Assembly: GCA_035638075.1 (NCBI GenBank)
Contig: DASRAU010000036.1
Span: forward strand, 62,001 to 126,000
Length of the DNA: 64,000 nt
Reading direction: 5' to 3'
DNA from: DASRAU01 sp035638075
Lineage (GTDB): Bacteria; Acidobacteriota; Polarisedimenticolia; Gp22-AA2
Made by a program: the position numbers and the translations under genes. How positions within the stretch are numbered: position 1 is the stretch's first letter; every line of letters begins with the position of its first letter. Positions 1 to 6,411 of the stretch are shown in pieces. Below the pieces are notes generated by a model. The model saw only the letters and a list, made by a program, of their open reading frames with translations. It did not search any database and had not been told where the DNA came from.

Positions 1-534
1 CAGGGCCGGGTGGAGCGGCGGCAGCTGCAGCGCCGCCCAGGGGAGCGTCCGGCGCGCGCCGTCCGCGAAGTCGAGGCGCACGGTGCGGTCGGAGGGGTCG
101 TACACGACGTCGAGCACCGCCTCCGGATCGAGATGCGCCGCGAACTCCGTCAGGCAGGTGTTCAGGTCCTTCTTCAGGGAGTAGGGGCCGATCTTGTACA
201 GCCACAGCCGGCAGGCGGACGAGAGCATCAGCTGGTTGAGCAGGTGTCCCCATCGCGGGTCGTCATGATGACGCACGAAAGCGACCAGGAGGGGGCTCAG
301 GCTCGGAAAACACTCCCGCCACGCGGCCCAGCCGCTCCGGGAGTACGCCGGCGCCAGGCTGGAGAGATCCGCCAGGATCACCAGCCGCGCCGGTCCCGGC
401 CGCGCCGGTCCGTGGCCGTTGGAGCGCGCATGGCCGTTGGAACGCGGTTCGTGCCCGAGGTCGAGGACCGCCCGCAGCACCTCCTCGCGGAAGGGGGCCT
501 CGGAAATGCGCGACAAATCGACGGCGAAGTGCAT
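1..534 (-). CDS. Unknown protein, 3' end cut by window edge
   Basis: An open frame on the minus strand runs from ATG at 534 to the window edge without a stop (178 codons visible); an in-frame TAA lies just upstream of the ATG. Codon use is like the neighbours. The visible N-terminal region has LVILADLS and a segment rich in Trp, Leu and Ala, and the last visible part (VVYDPSDRTVRLDFADG) looks like a small beta domain of the 'DG'-type found in DUF2442/DUF971 proteins, but this resemblance is weak. It is divergent from yaeQ. I do not recognise the family. The frame is supported by its length without stops and coherent composition, not by homology. Confidence 0.55.
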   Translation of the reverse strand, partial: MHFAVDLSRISEAPFREEVLRAVLDLGHEPRSNGHARSNGHGPARPGPARLVILADLSSLAPAYSRSGWAAWRECFPSLSPLLVAFVRHHDDPRWGHLLNQLMLSSACRLWLYKIGPYSLKKDLNTCLTEFAAHLDPEAVLDVVYDPSDRTVRLDFADGARRTLPWAALQLPPLHPAL

Positions 535-597
535 CTCGGCGAGGGCTCCGGGGGCGACGGACTTCTTATCTTATCCCGCGTGCCGCCTTCGACCGCC

Positions 598-603
598 TAT
601 AAT
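598..603 (+). promoter_or_regulatory. Putative -10 box of yaeQ
   Basis: A perfect TATAAT lies 29 nt before the proposed CTG start of yaeQ, leaving room for a short leader that contains GGAG (621-624). No clear -35 hexamer is visible at 16-18 bp spacing. Confidence 0.4.
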
Positions 604-632
604 CGGGCGGAAATCCGCATGGAGCCTGCCAC

Positions 633-1190
633 CTGGCGCTGAACGCGACGATTCACCTGTTCGAGATCCAGCTCGCCAACGTCGATCGGGGGGTCTACGA
701 GCGGCTGTCGTTCCGGGCCGCCCGGCACCCCTCCGAGTCGGCGGAGGGCTTCCTCGTCCGTATCCTCGCCTACTGTCTCGAGTACGCCGAAGGGATCGGC
801 TTCTCCAACGGCATCGCCGAGCCGGAGGAGCCGGCGATCGCCGTCCGCGATCTGACCGGCCGGGTCCGCGTCTGGATCGACATCGGCGCGCCCGACGCCG
901 CGCGGATCCACAAAGCCAGCAAGGCGGCGGCGCGCGTCGCCGTCTACACCCACAAGGACCCGGACAGGATCCTCGAGCAGTGGACGGGGAGGCGCATCCA
1001 CCGGGGTCCCGATGTCGAGCTGTACGGATTCGAGCGGTCGCTCGTGGACGGGCTGGTGGCCCGGCTGGAGCGCCGCATGGTCTTCGCGCTGCTGCTGACC
1101 GGGGAGCGCCTCTACGTCAGCATCGGCGAGGTCGGGCTCGAAGGGTCGGTGCAGCGCTACGCCCTGGCGCCGCGCCCCGGAGACCCTTAG
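633..1190 (+). CDS. yaeQ: YaeQ family protein, CTG start codon
   Basis: The 185-residue product has the length (E. coli YaeQ 181 aa) and signature of the YaeQ family: N-terminal MALNATIHLFEI, ARHPSES near residue 30, then WIDIGAPD and a central VAVYT strand. YaeQ has a PD-(D/E)XK nuclease-like fold and an unclear cellular role. No ATG, GTG or TTG exists in frame between the upstream TAA (599-601) and the conserved N-terminus. The only initiation codon that restores the family start 'MALNAT' is CTG at 633, with GGAG 8 nt upstream (621-624). The next gene starts 3 nt after the stop, so the two are probably cotranscribed. The start codon is unusual; the family assignment is firm. Confidence 0.88.
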   Translation: MALNATIHLFEIQLANVDRGVYERLSFRAARHPSESAEGFLVRILAYCLEYAEGIGFSNGIAEPEEPAIAVRDLTGRVRVWIDIGAPDAARIHKASKAAARVAVYTHKDPDRILEQWTGRRIHRGPDVELYGFERSLVDGLVARLERRMVFALLLTGERLYVSIGEVGLEGSVQRYALAPRPGDP

Positions 1191-1193
1191 CCC

Positions 1194-1676
1194 GTGCTGG
1201 ACATCTACATCGACGCCGACGGCTGCCCGGTCAAGGAGGAGACCTACAAGATCGCGCGCCGCCACGACCTGCGGGTCGTCGTCGTGTCGAACCAGCCGAT
1301 CCGCATCCCGATGGACGAGCGCTACAGGCTGCAGGTCGTGGGCGACCGGCTCGACGAAGTGGACGACTGGATCGCCGGCCACGCGGCCACCGACGACATC
1401 GTCATCACCGCCGACATCCCGCTGGCGTCGCGCTGCCTTCAGAACGGCGCGGTCGTCGTCAACCCGCGGGGAGGGGAGTTCACCGAGGACAACATCGGCA
1501 GCGCCCTGGCGAACCGCGAGCTGATGTCGCACCTGCGCGACATCGGCGAGAAATCGAGCGGCCCGGCGCCGTTCCAGCCGGCCGACCGCTCGCGCTTCCT
1601 GCACAAGCTGGACGAGGCGATCCGCGGCATCCGGAAGCGGCGGTTGCTGAGGAAGCGGACCACCCCGGACGTGTGA
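1194..1676 (+). CDS. UPF0178 (YaiI/YqxD, DUF188) family protein
   Basis: The 160-residue product opens with IYIDADGCPVK, the hallmark of UPF0178, followed by a VVVSNQ strand, ADIPLASRCL and the NPRG...NIG segment. The family has a PIN-like fold and acidic residues in the DADGCPV motif, consistent with a nuclease, but no reaction is established. The start is GTG at 1194, three nucleotides after the yaeQ stop, so the gene is likely in the yaeQ transcription unit. The C-terminus is basic (RKRRLLRKR). Family assignment is secure, function is not. Confidence 0.9.
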   Translation: MLDIYIDADGCPVKEETYKIARRHDLRVVVVSNQPIRIPMDERYRLQVVGDRLDEVDDWIAGHAATDDIVITADIPLASRCLQNGAVVVNPRGGEFTEDNIGSALANRELMSHLRDIGEKSSGPAPFQPADRSRFLHKLDEAIRGIRKRRLLRKRTTPDV

Positions 1677-1701
1677 GATTGGATGCCGGAAGCAACCCCG
1701 A

Positions 1702-1962
1702 TTAGCGGTAGGCGTCGCTTCGATGCCGCACGGCAATGATGTCGACGACTCGCTCTCCGTCCTGAATCTCGTAGAGAACCCGGTAATCCCCGATTCGAAT
1801 CCGCCAAAGAGATGAGGGGCCCGTCAGCATCCGGCAACCCGGCGGTCGAGGGGCAGTCCCGAGGCCCTCGATTTGGTCGAGCACTTTCCTGGCGAGGCGA
1901 GGCGTCAGGCGCTCGAGCTCTTTTCGCGCCGACCGCGTGAAGCGAAGCTCGAATTCAGCCAC
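1702..1962 (-). CDS. RelE/ParE-family toxin
   Basis: An 86-residue protein with the RelE fold pattern: F-x-L-x-F-T-x-S-A-x-K-E-L near the N-terminus, an alpha-helical hairpin, then LTGPSSLWRIRIGDYRVLYEI and a C-terminal VRHRSDAY. Members are ribosome-dependent mRNA interferases or gyrase poisons; here the GDYRVLYEI and VRHR segments contain the basic/aromatic residues of RelE-type mRNases. Its start overlaps the end of the upstream antitoxin gene by 8 bp, the usual antitoxin-first arrangement. Target and activity are inferred from family only. Confidence 0.88.
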   Translation of the reverse strand: MAEFELRFTRSARKELERLTPRLARKVLDQIEGLGTAPRPPGCRMLTGPSSLWRIRIGDYRVLYEIQDGERVVDIIAVRHRSDAYR

Positions 1963-2155
1963 GTGCCGGTCGCCGTCGACGGGGACGGAGACGGGCCTTG
2001 ACCTGAGCCAGGGACTCCCGGGGTTCGCCGCGCCGTTGCTCTGCGAGGGCGCGGTCGTAGAAGTCCTCCCACAACTCGCTGTTTGTCCGGAGATCGATCA
2101 TGACTGCGGTTTTCTCGCCGGCTTCGTCCACGAGGAAACGAACTCCAGGGATCAT
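1955..2155 (-). CDS. Antitoxin of the RelE-type toxin
   Basis: A 66-residue protein starting at ATG 2155, chosen over the longer frame (to 2257) because GGAGG sits 7 nt upstream. It carries a short strand with VRFLVDEAGEKTAVMIDL, then ELWEDFYDRALAEQR and PRESLAQVK, the pattern of small antitoxins that precede RelE genes in many bacteria (TDE.G.KKAVIIDL...ELWEDFYD). The N-terminal part should form the operator-binding domain and the acidic helix the toxin-neutralising part. The C-terminus is strongly basic (RRRRPARG). It overlaps the toxin gene by 8 bp, so the two are translationally coupled. Confidence 0.75.
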   Translation of the reverse strand: MIPGVRFLVDEAGEKTAVMIDLRTNSELWEDFYDRALAEQRRGEPRESLAQVKARLRPRRRRPARG

Positions 2156-2342
2156 GGAGCCACCTCCACGGCCTGCATGTCTGCCGCGCGCTCCGCGCTT
2201 GCGGCGCTTGACGAGGGACATGAGCCGATCGTAGACGAAGTGAGAGATCCGTGCCATCCGCGAGAGACGGCCGAAGCGGAGAATCTCGCGGAATGCGCGT
2301 CTCCCGGGAAGTCAGGGCCTATCGGAAGCGTGCGGTGCGTCG

Positions 2343-4910
2343 TTACGCATGATCGCCGGCGGACGGAGTAGATATGCTCGCCATCCTGACCAACCGCAGC
2401 ACCGGCTCGCCGGCGGCCCGTGACGCCGCGAGGTCGGCCTCGATCTCGAGAATCCAGTCGTTGTGGCCGTCGGGGTCGACCAGGGTCTGCTGCACGTTCC
2501 AGCGGGCGCGGTCGTCGGACGCCGTGACGTGCGTGTGGCGCAGGTTGCGCGCCTCGGGGTCGAGACGCATGGGAGCGTGCTCGACGCGGTAGGCTTCGCG
2601 CGCCTCGCGCAGCCGCTCGGGCGTCCACGGGCGCCCGGCGGCATCCCCGGGGGCGTCGATCCCTTCGAGCGCCGCTTCGTCCCGCTCGATGGTCCAGTCG
2701 CGCAGGAAGGCGAACAGCCGGGCGCGGATCGCGGCGGTGAAGGTCTTCGCGTCGCGGGTGATGTCGGGCGGTTCTTCTGATGCCGCCTGTCCGGCCCTGC
2801 CTGCCGCACTGCCGGGGGCGGCGGCGCGCGCCGGGTCCATCATCCGCTCCCACTCCTCCAGGAGGCTCGAATCGACCCGCCGCAGCATGTCGCGCAGGTA
2901 GAACTCCATCTCGAAGACGGCGTCGGTCTTGTTCGGGTCGGGGACGGTCTGCAGCAGCGTCTTGTAGACGCTGTGGAGGTGGCGCACCAGCAGCCCCTCG
3001 GCGCGCTCCAGGTCGTACTCCTGGACGTAGTCGGCGAACGACCGGAACCCCTCGTACATCTCGCGCGCTATGGACTTGGGGCGGATGGCCTCCTCGCCGA
3101 CCCACGGATGGCGGTCGGCGAAGGCGTTGAAGGTGGAGTAGACGAACTCGCGCAAGGGCTTGGGGTGCTCGATCGCTTCGAGCTTCTCCATGCGCTGGTC
3201 GTAGTCGAGCCCGGCGGCTTTCATCTCGGCGACCGCCCGGTCCTTGAGCTTGTCGATCTGGCGTCGCAGGATGAGCTCCGGGCTCTCGAGGATGCTCTCC
3301 ACGAGCGTCAGCAGATCAAGAGGATAGGTCTCCGCGGCGGCGTCGAGGAGCGGAATGGTCTCGAGCAGGTAGAGTGACAGCGCCTGGTTCATCGAGAAGT
3401 CTTCCTGCAGGTCGACGTTGACGCGCACCCGTGAGTCTTCTATCGCCACGATGCCGCGCTTCACGAGGGCGCGGAACAGTTGCCAGCCGCGGCGGAAGTG
3501 GGCGGTCTTCGCCCGGTCGGTCTCGTGGCTGTCGCGGATGAGCGCCCGCATGGCGGCGCAGCCGTCGCCGCGCCGTGACAGGACGTTCAGAAGCATGCCG
3601 TGCGACACCTCGAAGCGCGACGCCAGCCGCTCGGGCGGGGCGCCGATGAGCCGCGTGAAAGTGGCGTGGTCCCAGTTGGCGAAGTTGTGCTCAGGGGGCT
3701 TGCGCCGCACGAACTTCTTCCCGTCTTTCGCCTTCTCGTGCAGCCGGAGGTTCTCGATGGCGTGCTCCGGCGCCTGCGCCACGACGTAGCCGCGGTCGTC
3801 GAATCCCTTGCGCCCGGCGCGCCCGGCGATCTGGTGGAAGTCGCGCGCCGACAGGACCGCCGTCTTCTGGCCATCGTACTTGCACAGCCGCGAGAACAGC
3901 ACCGTCCGGATCGGCACGTTGATGCCGACCCCGAGCGTGTCGGTGCCGCAGATGACCTTGAGGAGGCCGCGCTGCGCCAGCTGCTCGACGAGCACGCGGT
4001 AGCGTGGGAGGAGCCCCGCGTGGTGGATGCCGATCCCCTGCTTCAGCCACTTGCGGATGGTCGGGCCGTACGGGCTCGAGAAGCGCACGTCGGCGATGGC
4101 CTCCGCCACGGCGTTTTTCTCCTCGCGGCTGGACAGGTCGAGGCTGGTGAACGACTGGGCGCTGTCGGCGGCGTCTTTCTGCGTGAAGTGGACGACGTAC
4201 ACCGGCGCCTTTTTTTCCACCACCAGGGTCTCGACCATCTGCGCCAGGGTGATCTCCGAATAGAAGTACTCGAGCGGCACCGGCCGCTCGATCGACTTGA
4301 CCGTGGCGGTCGGGCGGCCGTTGAGCCGCGTCAAGGTCTCGGCGAAAAACGTGACGTCTCCCAGAGTCGCCGACATCAGCAGGAAGCGCGTCCGCGGCAG
4401 GGTCAGGAGCGGCACCTGCCACGCGACCCCGCGGTCGCGATCGGCGTACCAGTGGAACTCGTCCATCACCACGTCATCGAAGGGCGCCTCCTCCCCCTCG
4501 CGCAGGGCGATATTGGCCAAAACCTCCGCGGTGCAGCACAGCACCGGCGCGTCGTGGTTGACGGTGGCGTCCCCGGTCGAGAGCCCGACGTTTTCCGGCC
4601 CCAGCTCGCGGCACAGCGCCATCCACTTCTCGTTGACCAGCGCCTTGATCGGACACGTGTAGACCGAGCGCCGGTGGTGCGCCAGAGACGCGAAGTGCAG
4701 CGCCGAGGCGACCAAAGACTTCCCCGATCCCGTCGGCGTGTTGAGGATGACGTTGTGCCCTTCGAAGAGGGCCAAAACCGCCTCTTCCTGCGCCGGGTAG
4801 AGGGTCAGCCCGCGGAAATCGACGAAGTCGAGGAAGCGCCCGAGCAGCTCGTCGCTTCCGGCCTCGCCGGGAGGCAGCAGGTCGTAGAGGGGGGCTCTGC
4901 CTGTGGCCAT
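2343..4910 (-). CDS. Ski2-like DExH helicase with C-terminal DUF3516
   Basis: An 855-residue superfamily 2 helicase. Visible motifs: Walker A NTPTGSGKS, motif Ia TCPIKALVNEK, motif II as DEFH, motif III MSATLGD, and motif VI QIAGRAGRKG. The C-terminal half (DYVQEYDLERAEGLL, LRDMLRRVDSSLLEEW) matches the DUF3516-containing helicases related to Mtr4/Ski2, which probably act on RNA or structured nucleic acid. I chose ATG at 4910, giving ATGRAPLYDLLP, because the 15-residue extension to 4955 runs into the promoter of the divergent NYN gene. No partner gene (exosome-like nuclease) is adjacent, but the divergent neighbour is itself a nuclease-fold protein. Confidence 0.85.
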   Translation of the reverse strand: MATGRAPLYDLLPPGEAGSDELLGRFLDFVDFRGLTLYPAQEEAVLALFEGHNVILNTPTGSGKSLVASALHFASLAHHRRSVYTCPIKALVNEKWMALCRELGPENVGLSTGDATVNHDAPVLCCTAEVLANIALREGEEAPFDDVVMDEFHWYADRDRGVAWQVPLLTLPRTRFLLMSATLGDVTFFAETLTRLNGRPTATVKSIERPVPLEYFYSEITLAQMVETLVVEKKAPVYVVHFTQKDAADSAQSFTSLDLSSREEKNAVAEAIADVRFSSPYGPTIRKWLKQGIGIHHAGLLPRYRVLVEQLAQRGLLKVICGTDTLGVGINVPIRTVLFSRLCKYDGQKTAVLSARDFHQIAGRAGRKGFDDRGYVVAQAPEHAIENLRLHEKAKDGKKFVRRKPPEHNFANWDHATFTRLIGAPPERLASRFEVSHGMLLNVLSRRGDGCAAMRALIRDSHETDRAKTAHFRRGWQLFRALVKRGIVAIEDSRVRVNVDLQEDFSMNQALSLYLLETIPLLDAAAETYPLDLLTLVESILESPELILRRQIDKLKDRAVAEMKAAGLDYDQRMEKLEAIEHPKPLREFVYSTFNAFADRHPWVGEEAIRPKSIAREMYEGFRSFADYVQEYDLERAEGLLVRHLHSVYKTLLQTVPDPNKTDAVFEMEFYLRDMLRRVDSSLLEEWERMMDPARAAAPGSAAGRAGQAASEEPPDITRDAKTFTAAIRARLFAFLRDWTIERDEAALEGIDAPGDAAGRPWTPERLREAREAYRVEHAPMRLDPEARNLRHTHVTASDDRARWNVQQTLVDPDGHNDWILEIEADLAASRAAGEPVLRLVRMASISTPSAGDHA

Positions 4911-4950
4911 GGCCCGCGTATTGTGGCCCGGTTCGCCGGAGCCGCCGCGA

Positions 4951-4956
4951 TACAAT
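4951..4956 (+). promoter_or_regulatory. Putative -10 box of the NYN gene
   Basis: TACAAT ends 10 nt before the TTG start at 4967, so the transcript would begin about at the start codon (leaderless). No Shine-Dalgarno fits in the interval, and no convincing -35 is visible. Confidence 0.4.
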
Positions 4957-4966
4957 CCCGCCCTCC

Positions 4967-5584
4967 TTGATCTGGATCCTGGACGGTCACAACATCATCT
5001 TCGCGCTGGGCGGGCTGCAGGCCCTGCAGACGAGCGGACGCGGCGCCGAGGCGAGGAGCCGGCTCGTCGAGCGCCTCCAGGCCTTCGCGCACCAGCAGGG
5101 AGAGCGGGTGCTCGTCGTCTTCGACGGTAACGAGCTGGCCACGAATCCCGATGCGCTGCGCACGCCGCTGTTCGAGATCGTCTACACGCGGCGCGGCCAC
5201 CAGGTGGCGGACGATCGCATCCTGTCGGAGGCGCGGCGGCGCGCGCAGGCCGGCGAGGCGGTCACCGTCGTGACCAACGACCGCAACACGCTGGGCAACC
5301 TGCTGCCGCGCGGCGTGCGGCGCGTCGGCGTGCGGGAGTTCTGGACCACGCACATCGAGCCGCCGCGGCGCGGGGACGAGAAACCGGACGCGGGGGATTT
5401 CTCCGACCTCGAGCAGGCGATGCTCGCGCTGCCGCCGGACGAGCGGCCGATCTCCGGCCCGCCGGCCACGCCGGAGCGTCCCGCGTCGGCCGAGGTCCTC
5501 CGGCGGGAGGAGATCCGCCGCAAGCGCGATCGCGGCCGCCTCCGCCAGGAGCGCCTGCTCAAGCGCCGCCGCCCCCGCGCCTGA
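4967..5584 (+). CDS. YacP-like NYN domain nuclease
   Basis: A 205-residue protein with the NYN/PIN-like fold of the YacP (Rae1) family: IWILDGHNIIF at the very N-terminus, VLVVFDGNE near residue 50, ADDRILSEARRRA near residue 85 and VVTNDRNTLGNLLP near residue 105. These supply the conserved Asp residues of the metal site. B. subtilis Rae1 cleaves mRNA on the ribosome; activity here is by analogy. The last 80 residues are a poorly conserved tail ending in a highly basic stretch (KRDRGRL, RLLKRRRPR), which suggests RNA binding. The start is TTG, fixed by the family N-terminus. Divergent from the DUF3516 helicase. Confidence 0.85.
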   Translation: MIWILDGHNIIFALGGLQALQTSGRGAEARSRLVERLQAFAHQQGERVLVVFDGNELATNPDALRTPLFEIVYTRRGHQVADDRILSEARRRAQAGEAVTVVTNDRNTLGNLLPRGVRRVGVREFWTTHIEPPRRGDEKPDAGDFSDLEQAMLALPPDERPISGPPATPERPASAEVLRREEIRRKRDRGRLRQERLLKRRRPRA

Positions 5585-5611
5585 CGGCGTCCGTCCCGCG
5601 CGACAGCCTGA

Positions 5612-5640
5612 TTGACAAGATGACCAGTCGTGACTATCAT
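5612..5640 (+). promoter_or_regulatory. Sigma-70 type promoter of the Phd/VapC operon
   Basis: A perfect -35 TTGACA (5612-5617), 17-bp spacer and -10 TATCAT (5635-5640). The predicted transcription start falls at about 5647, exactly the A of the downstream ATG, so the antitoxin mRNA should be leaderless. An earlier in-frame ATG at 5620 lies inside the spacer and cannot be translated from this promoter. Confidence 0.75.
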
Positions 5641-5648
5641 GTGGTCAT
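5620..5648 (+). promoter_or_regulatory. Palindromic operator over the Phd/VapC promoter
   Basis: Perfect 7-bp inverted repeat ATGACCA (5620-5626) / TGGTCAT (5642-5648) that brackets the -10 box and ends on the start codon. This is the geometry expected for autorepression by a Phd/VapBC complex. Confidence 0.6.
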
Positions 5649-5910
5649 GAAAAAGGTCCGCATCGCCGAACTGAAAGCCCGGCTCAGCGAGCATCTGCGC
5701 GAGGTCCGTCGCGGCGCAACCTACGCCGTGATGGACCGCGAGACGCCCGTCGCGCGGCTCGTTCCTTACTCGACCGAAGCGGAGGGGCTGCGCTTCCGAA
5801 GGCCGCGCGGCCGGCATCCCTCCCTGCAAAAAGTACCGCTCCCGTCGCCGGTCCGGCTCAAGACCGACGCGGTGGCGGTCCTGCTCGAGGACCGCGGGGA
5901 GGACAGGTGA
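5647..5910 (+). CDS. Phd/YefM-type antitoxin
   Basis: An 87-residue protein beginning MKKVRIAELKARLSEHL, followed by EVRRGATYAVMDRETPVARL, the Phd/YefM DNA-binding domain (residues about 1-50). The C-terminal 35 residues are the variable toxin-binding tail. The start at 5647, rather than 5620, follows from the promoter, whose spacer includes the earlier ATG, and from the family N-terminus. The stop overlaps the GTG start of the PIN toxin by 4 bp (GTGA). Expected role: neutralise the PIN toxin and repress the operon through the palindrome over the -10 box. Confidence 0.88.
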   Translation: MKKVRIAELKARLSEHLREVRRGATYAVMDRETPVARLVPYSTEAEGLRFRRPRGRHPSLQKVPLPSPVRLKTDAVAVLLEDRGEDR

Positions 5911-6320
5911 TCGCCTACCTGGACTCGTCCGTCCTGCTCCGGGTGATCCTGGGGCAGAAGGGCCGCCTCCGCGAGTGGCCTTCGATCCAGGAAGGGATCG
6001 CGAGCGCGCTCGCCGAGGTGGAGTGCCTCAGGACACTCGATCGACTGCGGCACCGGGGCGACATGGTGGACAAGGACGTGGCGGCCTGCCGCGAGGCGGT
6101 GTACCGGCTCCTCGACGAGATGACGGTCGTCGACCCGGGCCGCGCCGTTCTCGGCCGGGCCGGCGAGCCCCTCCCGGCGCCGCTCGGAAGCCTGGGCGCC
6201 ATTCATCTCGCCACCGCCCTCGTCTGGCGCGAATCGACCGGCTCGGACCTGACGTTCGCCACGCACGACGCTGCGCTCGCCGCGGCGGCGCGTTCCATGG
6301 GTTTCCAAGTCATCGGCTGA
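5907..6320 (+). CDS. PIN-domain toxin, VapC type
   Basis: A 137-residue PIN protein. The first acidic residue is in IAYLDSSVLLR (Asp6), the second in ASALAEVECLR (Glu41 region) and the last cluster in GAIHLATAL and LTFATHDAALAAAA, giving the usual four-acid site for Mg-dependent RNA cleavage. VapC toxins cut tRNA or rRNA; the target here cannot be predicted. Start is GTG overlapping the antitoxin stop by 4 bp. Confidence 0.88.
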   Translation: MIAYLDSSVLLRVILGQKGRLREWPSIQEGIASALAEVECLRTLDRLRHRGDMVDKDVAACREAVYRLLDEMTVVDPGRAVLGRAGEPLPAPLGSLGAIHLATALVWRESTGSDLTFATHDAALAAAARSMGFQVIG

Positions 6321-6411
6321 AGCGGCGTCGCCGGCGCTCCGGATCTTCCCGACACGCCTTTCCGGCTCTTCCCGCCTGTCTTCGACCCGGATCGTGCGGA
6401 GACTGGCGTGA

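Noticed and set aside
597..1736. 379-codon minus-strand frame over yaeQ
   Set aside because: Antisense shadow; the plus strand encodes clear YaeQ and UPF0178 proteins.
2156..2342. Region between the antitoxin and helicase genes; possible extra coding on the minus strand
   Set aside because: Frames are short and Arg-rich, with no ribosome site or recognisable family. I see no convincing gene or RNA here.
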